A stretch of 28,720 bases of DNA from Synechococcus sp. HW_metabat.21 (GTDB lineage Bacteria; Cyanobacteriota; Cyanobacteriia; PCC-6307; Cyanobiaceae), in contig JAAZUZ010000004.1 of NCBI GenBank assembly GCA_018623875.1, forward strand, positions 1 to 28,720. Reading direction: 5' to 3'. Under the pieces are notes generated by a model. It did not search any database, had not been told where the DNA came from, and saw only the letters and a list, made by a program, of their open reading frames with translations. Of this stretch, positions 1-8,062 are shown piece after piece (the first letter of the stretch is position 1; the number at the start of each line of letters is the position of its first letter). Both the position numbers and the translations under genes were made by a program.

Positions 1-105
1 GTCATGCTTGGTGCCTTTGCCGGATTACTGCTGTTCTGTGGCGCTTTAGCAGTCCTCTGGTGGTGGATCGGTGGCCGTCAGGACCTCGCAGGAGGACAGC
101 GCTAA
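1..105 (+). CDS. ggtC: C-terminal end of an ABC sugar permease (GgtC-like), partial
   Basis: Reading frame 1 is open from the left edge to a TAA at 103-105 and encodes 34 residues, mostly one hydrophobic helix (about 20 residues rich in Leu, Ala and Trp) with a short polar tail ending GGQR. This is the usual look of the last membrane segment of a binding-protein-dependent sugar permease. The stop overlaps the ATG of the next permease (TAATG), so the two are translationally coupled. The name is inferred from the downstream permease and ATPase, since GgtB-C-D-A is a known order for the glucosylglycerol importer. The fragment alone is too short to prove the family. Confidence 0.6.
   Translation, partial: VMLGAFAGLLLFCGALAVLWWWIGGRQDLAGGQR
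91..96 (+). promoter_or_regulatory. Ribosome binding site fixing the start of the second permease
   Basis: GGAGGA lies 8 bases upstream of the ATG at 105. It supports that start over an in-frame extension beginning at 60. It sits inside the last codons of the upstream permease gene, as expected for coupled translation. Confidence 0.7.
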
Positions 106-896
106 TGGCTCGGCTTCTCCTCTTGGTCTGGAGCCTCGGCCCAATGCTCTGGCAGCTCTACACCTCCTTTCGACCCAGCGCCGTTCTCACCGGCGGCGGG
201 CGCGGCGGCTGGACCCTGGAGCACTACGAACAACTCCTGAACGGTGATCCGCCGTTTCTGACCTACCTCCTCAACAGCGGGATTGTCGGTTTGAGCAGCA
301 CAGCATTGACCCTGCTGCTCGCGATTCCCTGTGCCTATGCCCTCAGCCGGATGCAGGCCCATCGCGCCCGCAACATCAGCGTGGCGGTGGCTGCAGCAGC
401 GGCCTTCCCAGCCGTCCTGCTCTTCCTGGCGTTGCTCGAGGTTGCCCGCGACTTCCATCTCGCCAACAACCTGCTCGCACTGAGCCTTCCCTACGCCGGC
501 CTCTGCTTACCCCTGGCCATCCTCTTGCTTCAGGCCGCATTCCGCGACATCCCCGTCGAATTGGAGGAGGCTGCCCTAATGGAAGGCATGTCCCTCTGGC
601 AGCGTCTGCGCTGGGTGTTGCTTCCTTTGATGGCCCCAGCCATCTCCAGCGCGGCTCTGCTGATCTTCATCTTCTGCTGGAACGAATATCCGATTGCCCT
701 GACCTGGTTGAGCCAGGCCGACCGACTCACCCTGGCGCCCGCGATCGCTCGCATTGCCGGCTCCTCAATCTTCACCGTTCCCTACGGAGCTTTCGCCGCC
801 GCCACCGTTCTTGGCAGCGCACCCCTGCTGCTGATCATGTTGGTCTTCCAGCGTCAGATCATCAGCGGCCTGACCCAAGGGGCCATTAAGGGATAA
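105..896 (+). CDS. ggtD: ABC transporter permease for compatible solutes (GgtD-like)
   Basis: A 263-residue integral membrane protein of the MalG/UgpE class, which forms half of the membrane channel of a carbohydrate importer. It shows about six hydrophobic segments. The cytoplasmic EAA loop at about residues 155-174 (EEAALMEGMSLWQRL followed by LPL and P) docks on the ATPase. The ATG at 105 is chosen because of the GGAGGA box before it and the TAATG overlap with the preceding permease. The adjacent ATPase and the nearby glucosylglycerol-phosphate phosphatase point to the Ggt system, which in Synechocystis takes up glucosylglycerol, sucrose and trehalose. Substrate is inferred from context only. 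The sequence alone shows a CUT1-type sugar permease. Confidence 0.82.
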   Translation: MARLLLLVWSLGPMLWQLYTSFRPSAVLTGGGRGGWTLEHYEQLLNGDPPFLTYLLNSGIVGLSSTALTLLLAIPCAYALSRMQAHRARNISVAVAAAAAFPAVLLFLALLEVARDFHLANNLLALSLPYAGLCLPLAILLLQAAFRDIPVELEEAALMEGMSLWQRLRWVLLPLMAPAISSAALLIFIFCWNEYPIALTWLSQADRLTLAPAIARIAGSSIFTVPYGAFAAATVLGSAPLLLIMLVFQRQIISGLTQGAIKG

Positions 897-935
897 CCCC
901 AAGCGCCACTCCACCCGATTCGCTTCTCCAGCTTG

Positions 936-1979
936 ATGACCTCCTCCAGTCCTGCTCGCACCGGTCTGGTTCTGAGCCAGCTCTGCCGCAGGGTTGGGCA
1001 GCAAACCTTGATCGACAACCTCAGCCTGGAGGTGGCGCCCGGAGACATCCTGGCGCTACTGGGCCCCAGTGGCTGCGGGAAAAGCACCACCCTCCGCTGT
1101 ATCGCCGGTCTTGACCGTGCGAGCAGTGGCTCCATCGAGCTGGCAGGCAAGGAGATCACGGGGCGACCGCCGGCCGAGCGCAACGTGGCCATGGTCTTCC
1201 AGAGCTACGCCCTTTATCCGCACCTCAGCGTCCGCAAGAACCTCAGCCTCGGGTTGGAACTGCGGCGGGTCCCGCCAGCCGAGATTGAGGAGGACGTCGA
1301 GCGGGTCCTCGCCCTACTGCAACTGGAGGCCTGCCGTGAACGCAAACCCGCCGAACTCTCGGGGGGCCAGCGCCAGCGGGTAGCCCTCGCTCGGGCGCTG
1401 CTACGCAAGCCAGCCCTGTTTTTGCTGGATGAGCCGATGAGCAACCTGGATGCCCAGCTCCGGGAGGACCTGCGTGGGGAGTTGCGGGGGATCCTTCGGA
1501 GCACTGGAGCACCCGTTGTTTACGTGACCCATGACCAACATGAAGCCATGGGCCTTGCGGATCGCATTGCCGTGCTGAAGGCCGGAGAGCTGCAACAGCT
1601 GGGGGCAGCCGCTGAGCTCTACAGAAATCCCCAGAACCAATTCGTCGCCAGTTTCCTGGGGAGTCCGTCGATCAACCTGCTTCCCCTGCACCCCGGTGCA
1701 TTGGTGGGTTTACGTCCCGAACATCTCGAGGTGATGGAGGCCAGCAGACCACTGGCGCCTGAGCAGGCAGCCCTGAATGCGCAGCGGGAGCACCTGGAAT
1801 GGCTCGGGGACCGCGTCATTAGCCATTGGCGGGTGCAAGGCACCAGCGTGAAGGTTCTCTCCGATGCCCAAAGCAGAAGCGCTGCTCTGGCGCAAAGCCA
1901 TGACGGCCCGCTCCAGTTGCGCTGGACGCGTGAGCATGAGCTGCACTTCGAGCAGGCCAGCGGCCGGCGGATTCGCTAG
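936..1979 (+). CDS. ggtA: ABC transporter ATPase for compatible-solute uptake (GgtA-like)
   Basis: A 347-residue ATPase of the MalK/UgpC/MsmX group that powers the sugar importer. Visible motifs are Walker A GPSGCGKST (43-51), Q-loop Q89, signature LSGGQRQR (141-148), Walker B LFLLDEP (161-167) and H-loop H199. A C-terminal TOBE/OB regulatory region follows from about residue 235. The ATG at 936 is used. A TTG directly before it (933) is in frame but has no advantage, and no clear Shine-Dalgarno sequence is visible. It lies 39 bases after the permease stop, so it is probably co-transcribed. The TOBE part is more divergent than the nucleotide-binding part. Gene name rests on the neighbours. 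Confidence 0.85.
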   Translation: MTSSSPARTGLVLSQLCRRVGQQTLIDNLSLEVAPGDILALLGPSGCGKSTTLRCIAGLDRASSGSIELAGKEITGRPPAERNVAMVFQSYALYPHLSVRKNLSLGLELRRVPPAEIEEDVERVLALLQLEACRERKPAELSGGQRQRVALARALLRKPALFLLDEPMSNLDAQLREDLRGELRGILRSTGAPVVYVTHDQHEAMGLADRIAVLKAGELQQLGAAAELYRNPQNQFVASFLGSPSINLLPLHPGALVGLRPEHLEVMEASRPLAPEQAALNAQREHLEWLGDRVISHWRVQGTSVKVLSDAQSRSAALAQSHDGPLQLRWTREHELHFEQASGRRIR

Positions 1980-1986
1980 TGGGGCT

Positions 1987-3510
1987 TTAATCCCAGACCG
2001 TTTCGATGACGTTCATCGCTTGCAGATAAGCCGGGACGTCCTCGCTCGTCACCGACTCATCGTCAACGAAACTGTCACCACTCCCGGACCGGCGCGCCAA
2101 GTCCGCCACAACGGCACTCACCACGAGATCCACCGCGGCAGGGTTATCCAGGTTCTGTAGAGCCTCGGCGTAACGGCGGCTGTGGGTCGGCCTGACGGAC
2201 TCCTGGCAGTAATTGCTCAACTGGCGACTCTCCGTCATCACCGAAAAGGCGGATTGCTTGGAGTTCTGGCGGCCAAAGATGGCCATGTAGAGCAAATTGA
2301 TCAAGGAGGCGTCGTGGAGAGGAATGCCGTACTGACGCACGATCTGGGGCCAGTAGCGCAAGGAACGCAGTCCCTCCAGTCCCCCCTTCGATAGGCCAGC
2401 GTCGTCACACCAGGCCTCGAATTCCTCGACGTTGGCCGGACAGCGCCCGGACTCGCGCATCCGTTTCGCCAGCACGGCTCCGGCCTGGAAGTTGCGGGTT
2501 GGACTGCCCGAGGTGGGGAGCATCATGCTGCCGCGCACGTCGGCAACCATCGCCGTCAACTGCGAGAAGGTGTGGTCCCGGACTTTCTCCATGTCGCCAT
2601 CGCGCACCAGAGCGGCCTCAATGCGCTGGACCCCGTAACCCAATTCGGTCAGGGCAATCGGCTGACGGTGATAGAGACGCTGGCGATCCGTTCGAGCCAT
2701 CGACACGGTGGCGGCCTGATCCAGGCACTGCTCCAGCAGGAGCGTCAACAGCGTTGGCAGCACACCGGGGTTTTCCCGGTGGAAGGTGTAGCCAAACCCA
2801 GCAAAGATCGAGGCCATGTTTTTAGCGGCCTTGATGTATTGCCCTTCGATGTTGTGAACGCCGGCTGAAACCTGGAGGTTGGGGGAGAGACGATCCAGAA
2901 GCCGTGCCCCCAGCAAAGCGGTCAGAGCATTGGGATGGCAGAAATTCGCCGTAAAGCTGTCGAGGGGGTTGCGGAGGGCACCATGGCGGTGAAAGCCCGT
3001 GAAAAAGCCGAGATTGGGTGCTTTTTGGCAGAGGACATAGGCCTCATTGGAGATCGGATCGTGGGTGAAGGACCCCGCCAAACAAGCCAAAACAACGTGC
3101 TCGCGACCGAGCTCCTCCCGCAGCCTTAGGGCCTCCTGCAGGTCCTCCTCAATGTGGTTGCTGTTCGCACTGAGCACCACGAGCTCACAGTGCTGAATCA
3201 GATACCCCAGGTCATTGGGGAGTGGCTTGCCCGCCTCGGAGTGGGCGCCCATCCGCTCCATCGTGGCGCGGTGCTCAGGGTCCATCCCCGAGAGCTCCTC
3301 ACTTTTAAAGGCCCCCAGAATGTCCCGGCCGGGGCGGGCCGCCAGCAGCAACCGAGAGCCATCGGTTTGCATCGCGCAGTTGTAGGCCAGCGAAGCCGGA
3401 TACAGGCCAACGCTGTAGAAGCCGACCTTGCCCTCTTCCAGAGCGATCAGCCGACTTCGGATCCGCTCAGGGTCAAGGTTGGGTTCGAAAAAACCGTTCT
3501 GCAAGATCAA
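1987..3510 (-). CDS. Putative NAD(P)-dependent dehydrogenase, remotely GpsA-like
   Basis: A 507-residue protein that I do not firmly recognise. Near the N-terminus, VGFYSVGLYPASLA (29-42) could be a degenerate Rossmann glycine loop. LVVLSANSNHIEEDL (110-124) resembles the GpsA strand-helix that contacts NAD. A helix with GQYIKAAKNMASIFAGFG (223-240) resembles the catalytic lysine segment (LKN) of NAD(P)-dependent glycerol-3-phosphate dehydrogenase. It is far longer than GpsA (about 330 residues) and has an extra C-terminal half. The only usable upstream start is TTG at 3508-3510, since an in-frame TGA lies a few codons earlier. It is transcribed away from ggpP across a 64-base gap and converges with the ATPase gene. 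I infer a role in glycerol 3-phosphate supply for glucosylglycerol synthesis, but this is not shown. Confidence 0.72.
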   Translation of the reverse strand: MILQNGFFEPNLDPERIRSRLIALEEGKVGFYSVGLYPASLAYNCAMQTDGSRLLLAARPGRDILGAFKSEELSGMDPEHRATMERMGAHSEAGKPLPNDLGYLIQHCELVVLSANSNHIEEDLQEALRLREELGREHVVLACLAGSFTHDPISNEAYVLCQKAPNLGFFTGFHRHGALRNPLDSFTANFCHPNALTALLGARLLDRLSPNLQVSAGVHNIEGQYIKAAKNMASIFAGFGYTFHRENPGVLPTLLTLLLEQCLDQAATVSMARTDRQRLYHRQPIALTELGYGVQRIEAALVRDGDMEKVRDHTFSQLTAMVADVRGSMMLPTSGSPTRNFQAGAVLAKRMRESGRCPANVEEFEAWCDDAGLSKGGLEGLRSLRYWPQIVRQYGIPLHDASLINLLYMAIFGRQNSKQSAFSVMTESRQLSNYCQESVRPTHSRRYAEALQNLDNPAAVDLVVSAVVADLARRSGSGDSFVDDESVTSEDVPAYLQAMNVIETVWD

Positions 3511-3574
3511 AACTGGGCCTCACACCATCCTTACGGACCATGGGAGGGTGGACGGCAGATCAGCGGCGAACTCC

Positions 3575-4780
3575 ATGGCGCGTCTCTCCCTCGAGAAGCT
3601 GCAGGAGGAGATCGGCGCCAGCTCCAACATCCTCCTGATCCAGGACCTCGATGGGGTCTGCATGCCCCTGGTGCGCGATCCCCTGACGCGGGTGCTGCCA
3701 CGGGACTACATCGAAGCGGTCAGCCGGGTTGGCCACCGCTTCCGCGTCCTCACCAATGGGGAGCACAGCGGCAGCCGCGGTGTGAACCGGCTGGTGGAGA
3801 GCGCCTTGGGGCCGGAGCGTGACCCGACCGCAGAGGGGCTCTACCTGCCTGGACTGGCGGCGGGCGGCGTTCAGTCCCAAAGCCAGCACGGCGCCATCAG
3901 CCATCCCGGTGTCAGTGAAGCTGAGTTGGCATTTCTTGCGGCCGTGCCCGCCCTACTCAAGGCAGGGGTCAAGGCCATGGTGGAACGGCTCCGTCCCGGC
4001 TGCAGCAGCGCTGTCCTCGAGCCGCTCAGCCAGGCGGCGGTCCTGGATAACCAACTCTCACCAACCCTGAATCTGAACGTGCTCTTCGCTGGTCTCCAGT
4101 TGGAGCCCCTGGAGCAACGCCAACTGCAGGAGGCCAGTCAACAGCTGCTTGAAGGGCTGGAGGAGCAAGCCCAACAGCAGGGGCTGGCGGATTCCTTTTT
4201 TCTGCACTTGGCCCCCAACCTTGGCAGCCGGGACGGCAAGGAACAGCTGAAGTGGGCCAGCCCTGAGCACTGCGGCACCAGCGACTTTCAATTCATGCTC
4301 CGCGGAGCCGTCAAAGAGGCAGGACTGTTGGTGCTGATTAATCAGCACATCGCCCGACGAACAGGCCACGCGCCCCTGGGGGATGACTTCAATGTCCGCA
4401 CGGCACCTCGCTCCGCAGCCGGGCTGTTGGCCCTGGCCAAAGACGCGATTGCGCCCGAACAGATGCCCACCCTGATCGGGATTGCCGACACCATCACCTC
4501 CGAGCGTCACCTGGAGGGCACCCAGGTGCGTTGGCGTCGTGGCGGCAGTGACCGGGGCTTTTTGACCCTCCTCCAGGAGATCGGCAAGGCCTTTGGGCGG
4601 CCGAACCGGGTGGTCTTGGTCGACAGCAGTGGCGGCGAACTGGATCGACCGAGCCTCCTGGATCCGGAGCTGAAGGGGCTGAGCGATCCGGAGGATCCCC
4701 TTCAGCTCGATGTCCTGGTTCCTGGGGGCCCTGCGGCCTACGTCGAGTGGTTCAACGGCATGGCACACAACGTCTTTTAA
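3575..4780 (+). CDS. ggpP: Glucosylglycerol-phosphate phosphatase (GgpP/StpA)
   Basis: A 401-residue cytoplasmic phosphatase that removes phosphate from glucosylglycerol-phosphate, the second step of synthesis of the osmolyte glucosylglycerol. The family signature is clear: LIQDLDGVCM (21-30), a HAD-like DxD, then VLTNGEH, EGLYLPGLAAGGVQ, SHPGVSEAEL, HLAPNLG, TSDFQFMLRG and GIADTITSE. All of these closely follow the Synechocystis StpA sequence as I remember it. The length fits (about 420 there). The ATG at 3575 is chosen because family similarity begins just after it; an in-frame extension to 3428 would run into the divergent gene. The partner synthase GgpS is not in the window and may lie to the left. 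Expression is expected to be salt-induced, by family knowledge. Confidence 0.93.
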   Translation: MARLSLEKLQEEIGASSNILLIQDLDGVCMPLVRDPLTRVLPRDYIEAVSRVGHRFRVLTNGEHSGSRGVNRLVESALGPERDPTAEGLYLPGLAAGGVQSQSQHGAISHPGVSEAELAFLAAVPALLKAGVKAMVERLRPGCSSAVLEPLSQAAVLDNQLSPTLNLNVLFAGLQLEPLEQRQLQEASQQLLEGLEEQAQQQGLADSFFLHLAPNLGSRDGKEQLKWASPEHCGTSDFQFMLRGAVKEAGLLVLINQHIARRTGHAPLGDDFNVRTAPRSAAGLLALAKDAIAPEQMPTLIGIADTITSERHLEGTQVRWRRGGSDRGFLTLLQEIGKAFGRPNRVVLVDSSGGELDRPSLLDPELKGLSDPEDPLQLDVLVPGGPAAYVEWFNGMAHNVF

Positions 4781-4804
4781 GAACTTGGGCTGACAGTCGC
4801 CCCA

Positions 4805-4835
4805 GAACGGCCTATCCCAGGGGTAGTCACCGTTC
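4805..4835 (+). promoter_or_regulatory. 31-base near-palindrome just upstream of the GH13 gene
   Basis: Outer arms GAACGG (4805-4810) and CCGTTC (4830-4835) enclose inner arms CTATCCC (4812-4818) and GGGGTAG (4820-4826) around an A at 4819. The two arm pairs are almost concentric. It ends 6 bases before the ATG at 4842, where a ribosome binding site should lie, and no Shine-Dalgarno sequence is seen there. It could be a repressor operator, or an RNA hairpin that hides the start. It lacks a T-tract, so it is a poor terminator for ggpP. Confidence 0.45.
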
Positions 4836-4841
4836 GTTCTG

Positions 4842-6590
4842 ATGCAAGAGGGGGCCAGCAGGACTCAACCCTGGCCCCCAGCCCCGGGACAACATCCCTG
4901 GTGGGACGGGGCGGTCATCTATCAACTCATCCCGCGCTGCTACAGCGATTCCGATGGCGATGGAATCGGTGATTTCGGTGGTCTCACCAAACGGCTCGGC
5001 TACCTGCGTTGGCTTGGAGTCGATGCCATCTGGATGACCCCGATCTATCCGTCTCCCCTTCGGGATGGCGGATACGACATCACGGACTTCACCGACATCC
5101 ATCCGGAACTCGGTGACCTCGACGCCTTCCATCGGTTCGTCGAAGCCGCCCATTCCCACGGCATCCGCGTCGTGATCGACCTGGTGTTGAACCACACCAG
5201 TCAGCTCCATCCGTGGTTTCAACGGGCGCGTTTTGCTGAACGGGGGAGCCCCGAGCGGGATCACTACGTCTGGAGAGACGACCCCGACGGTTACAGCGAA
5301 GCCCCCGTCCTCTTCCGCCACTTTGAGGACTCCAACTGGTCCTGGGATCCGATTGCGCAGCAGTACTACCTGCATCGTTTCCTGCATCACCAACCCGACC
5401 TCAACTACGACAATCCCGCTGTTCAAGAGGCTGTCCTCCAGGTCGTCGACTTTTGGTTAGCCCGAGGAATCGACGGCTTCCGGCTCGATGCGATTCCGTT
5501 TCTGTTCGAACGGGAGGGCACCCGCTGTGAAGGTCTCCCGGAAACCCATGCCTTCCTGAAAACCCTGCGGCAACGGGTCGACGCGTTCAGCGCGGACCAT
5601 CCTGGTCGCGACATCCTGCTGTTGGCGGAAGCGATTCAGCCCGTGGAGGAGGCCATGCCCTACCTCGAAGACGGGGAACTGCATGCGGCCTTTAATTTCG
5701 CCCTCACAGCCCATCTCTTCGCCTCCGTCGCCCACGGTGAGACCAAGAGCCTCAACCGGTTTCTCAAGGAGATCAGCAACCTGGACTGCGGCCGCGGTTG
5801 GGCTCTACCCCTGCGGAACCACGACGAACTGTGGCTCGGCGATGGTCATCTCGTCCCCGAGGAGGTCATTCATTGGGTCCGCCACGGCCTACCGGCTGCC
5901 CATGGCCACTGGCTCAATTGGGGGATCAATCGCCGTCTGGCCCCGCTGCTGAACGGTGATCCACGGCCCAACATGGCCCTGCACGCCTTGCTCTACAGCT
6001 TGCCGGGCATGCCTTGCCTGTATTACGGCGATGAGCTGGGCATGGGGGACTGGCCTGGGCTGCGGGACCGTGACCCCAATCGCACACCGATGGCCTGGAG
6101 CCCCGACCGCAACGGCGGCTTCTCATCAGCCCCCGATCCGCTGCTGGTGCTCCCACCGATCACCGCCCCGGGATACGACTACCGGGTGATCAACGTCGAG
6201 GTCCAGAAATCGCTGAAGGGCTCGCTCTTGAATTGGCACCGCCACATGTTGGTGAGCCGCAAGCTGCTGCCAGCCCTCAGGCACGGGGACTTTGAACTGC
6301 TGCCGAGCCATCACCCAAGCGTGGTCAGCTTCATTCGGCGCTGCGAGGCCATGACCGTGCTGGTCGCGGTCAACCTCAGCGGCACCGGCGCCTCAACCGA
6401 AATTGATCTCAGTCGCTGGGAAGGGGAACGCATTCGCGAGTTGCTTTGGGGTTGTGAATTCCCCGAAGCAACAGGCGACTGGTTCGTGTACCTGCAGGCC
6501 TATGGCTTTGGCTGGTGGTTAATCGGCGATATGGAACTCGCTAGCAACAGCGATTCCGCCGCAGGCGTCAGCCGTTCGGCTTCAGCCTGA
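4842..6590 (+). CDS. GH13 glycoside hydrolase/transferase, trehalose-synthase type
   Basis: A 582-residue alpha-amylase-fold enzyme with the pattern of trehalose synthase (maltose isomerase, GH13 subfamily 16): WWDGAVIYQLIPR near the start, DGDGIGDFGGL, YPSPLRDGGYDI, VIDLVLNHTS and HQPDLNYDNP. Candidate catalytic residues are nucleophile D216 (GFRLDA), acid/base E263 (LLAEA) and stabiliser D328 (RNHDEL). The loop DRDPNRTPMAWSPDRNGGFS is also typical. No maltokinase domain is fused. No signal peptide is seen, so it is cytoplasmic. It follows ggpP by 61 bases and runs convergently into glpD. That context suggests either trehalose/maltose metabolism or cleavage of glucosylglycerol to glucose and glycerol. 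The family call is firm, the substrate is not. Confidence 0.88.
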   Translation: MQEGASRTQPWPPAPGQHPWWDGAVIYQLIPRCYSDSDGDGIGDFGGLTKRLGYLRWLGVDAIWMTPIYPSPLRDGGYDITDFTDIHPELGDLDAFHRFVEAAHSHGIRVVIDLVLNHTSQLHPWFQRARFAERGSPERDHYVWRDDPDGYSEAPVLFRHFEDSNWSWDPIAQQYYLHRFLHHQPDLNYDNPAVQEAVLQVVDFWLARGIDGFRLDAIPFLFEREGTRCEGLPETHAFLKTLRQRVDAFSADHPGRDILLLAEAIQPVEEAMPYLEDGELHAAFNFALTAHLFASVAHGETKSLNRFLKEISNLDCGRGWALPLRNHDELWLGDGHLVPEEVIHWVRHGLPAAHGHWLNWGINRRLAPLLNGDPRPNMALHALLYSLPGMPCLYYGDELGMGDWPGLRDRDPNRTPMAWSPDRNGGFSSAPDPLLVLPPITAPGYDYRVINVEVQKSLKGSLLNWHRHMLVSRKLLPALRHGDFELLPSHHPSVVSFIRRCEAMTVLVAVNLSGTGASTEIDLSRWEGERIRELLWGCEFPEATGDWFVYLQAYGFGWWLIGDMELASNSDSAAGVSRSASA

Positions 6591-8062
6591 TCCAGAAACG
6601 CGATCCGACTGCGCCGTTCGAGCAGGTCCGCGCTTGTCTTGGCCCACTCGAAGCGGATGTTGTAGCGCCACTCGGCCCGGCAGACCGGGACGACCGCGCT
6701 GAGCGGTGTGGCGTCGGACGGATCCAGGCCCTGCCCGAGCACCTGCTCAGCATGCAGGCCGTAATTGGCAATCAAGTGATCGATCTGTTGGTGCTGCAGT
6801 GCACCCGCCGGCGTCAACTGTTCGAGCCGCGCCCGCAGCGCCGGCAGTGACGCCAGGGTCTGCTCCGGACTCGACCCGGCCCCCAGCAAGGGCAGCGGCT
6901 CTGGTGCAGGCAGGGTCTGGTTCAGCTGGGCTGCAACGGCCCTCAGGGCATCCACGGCTAAGACCCGGCAGGTGGTCCACTTGCCGCCCAGCAGGCTGAT
7001 CAGGCCGCAGTCCAAGCGCTCGACTTCGTGTTCGCGCACCACCTTGCTGCTGCCGCGTTCGGAGTCCGGCTGGATCAGGGGCCTGCCGCCCGCCCACCGA
7101 CTCGAGATCGTCAACGTGGGCTGGCCCGGGAACCAGCGCCTGAGATGGTCCATGAGGAAGGTCTCTTCAGCAGCAGAGACCGAGGTGGCCTCCGCGACCG
7201 CACAGGGGGAGTCCGTGGTGCCCACGAGGGTTCTCCCCTGGAAAGGCAACACGAACATCACCCGGCCATCGCTGGTCTTGGGAATCAAGAGTCCGGTGCC
7301 CGCTGGACACAACTGCTGCTCCAGGACCAGGTGCACACCGCGACTCACCAGGAGCCGTTCCCTGCAGTCGGGCTGGGCCAGTGAGCGAAGACGGTCCGCC
7401 TGAATGCCCGTGGCATTCACGATGCAACGGGCCGGCCATCGGGTCGTGGATCCATCGCAGCCGCGTGCGACCGCGGCGATCACCTGGCCCCCGTCATGCT
7501 CAAAATCGATGACGGCACAGTCCCGTTGAACCACAGCGCCCGCGGACTCGGCCGTGAGCAATAGCAGCAGGTTCAGGCGGGCATCGTCGAATTGCCCGTC
7601 GCTGTAGAGCACTGCCCCATGGCGCTCAGGGTCCAAACCCGGTAAGGCCGCCTGCAATTGCTGGCGGTCCATGCCGCGACTGGGATCAAGGCCCGCTGAA
7701 CCAGCCAAGAGGTCGTACATCCCCAAGCCCATTCGGTAATAGGCCTGCTCGATGGGGCCCTGGGTGGGCAGCGCAATGCGCAAGGGCTGAGCGAGGAACG
7801 GCGCCTGATCGATCCAGTACTGCCGTTCAGAAAGGGCCTCCCGAACCAACTTCAGCTGGGCCGCGTCCAGCTGTTTGAAGGCGAGCTCGAGGTAGCGAAC
7901 ACCGCCATGCAACAACTTCGTGCTGCGCGAACTGGTGCCCTGCCCGGGATCACCCGCCTCGAGCAGCGCAACCCGCAATCCACGACGCACCGCTTCGTAA
8001 GCAAGGGCAGCACCACTGCTCCCTCCACCAATGATCAGCAGATCAAAGTGATCCATCGCCAT
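6500..8062 (-). CDS. glpD: FAD-dependent glycerol-3-phosphate dehydrogenase (GlpD)
   Basis: A 520-residue flavoprotein that oxidises glycerol 3-phosphate to dihydroxyacetone phosphate and passes electrons to quinone at the membrane. The N-terminus has the FAD motif DLLIIGGGSSGAALA. TSSRSTKLLHGGVRYLE is a GlpD hallmark, followed by GQFDDARL, LPFQGRTLVGTTD and the late GGKWTTCR motif. Start choice: ATG at 8060-8062 or the in-frame ATG six bases later. Both overlap the 3' end of glpK by 14-20 bases, so the pair is an operon with coupled translation. Its 3' end overlaps the 3' end of the convergent GH13 gene by 91 bases. A longer in-frame extension to 8176 inside glpK is not credible. Confidence 0.92.
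   Translation of the reverse strand: MAMDHFDLLIIGGGSSGAALAYEAVRRGLRVALLEAGDPGQGTSSRSTKLLHGGVRYLELAFKQLDAAQLKLVREALSERQYWIDQAPFLAQPLRIALPTQGPIEQAYYRMGLGMYDLLAGSAGLDPSRGMDRQQLQAALPGLDPERHGAVLYSDGQFDDARLNLLLLLTAESAGAVVQRDCAVIDFEHDGGQVIAAVARGCDGSTTRWPARCIVNATGIQADRLRSLAQPDCRERLLVSRGVHLVLEQQLCPAGTGLLIPKTSDGRVMFVLPFQGRTLVGTTDSPCAVAEATSVSAAEETFLMDHLRRWFPGQPTLTISSRWAGGRPLIQPDSERGSSKVVREHEVERLDCGLISLLGGKWTTCRVLAVDALRAVAAQLNQTLPAPEPLPLLGAGSSPEQTLASLPALRARLEQLTPAGALQHQQIDHLIANYGLHAEQVLGQGLDPSDATPLSAVVPVCRAEWRYNIRFEWAKTSADLLERRSRIAFLDQAEAERLTPAAESLLLASSISPINHQPKP

Noticed and set aside
741..748. HIP1 octamer GCGATCGC (also at 27292-27299)
   Set aside because: I found just two perfect copies by eye in 28.7 kb, about what is expected by chance in GC-rich DNA. 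It gives no sign of the HIP1 enrichment of some cyanobacteria.
4058..4768. Minus-strand open frame of 236 codons
   Set aside because: It is fully antisense to ggpP, which matches its family end to end. No protein-like pattern is seen in the opposite frame.
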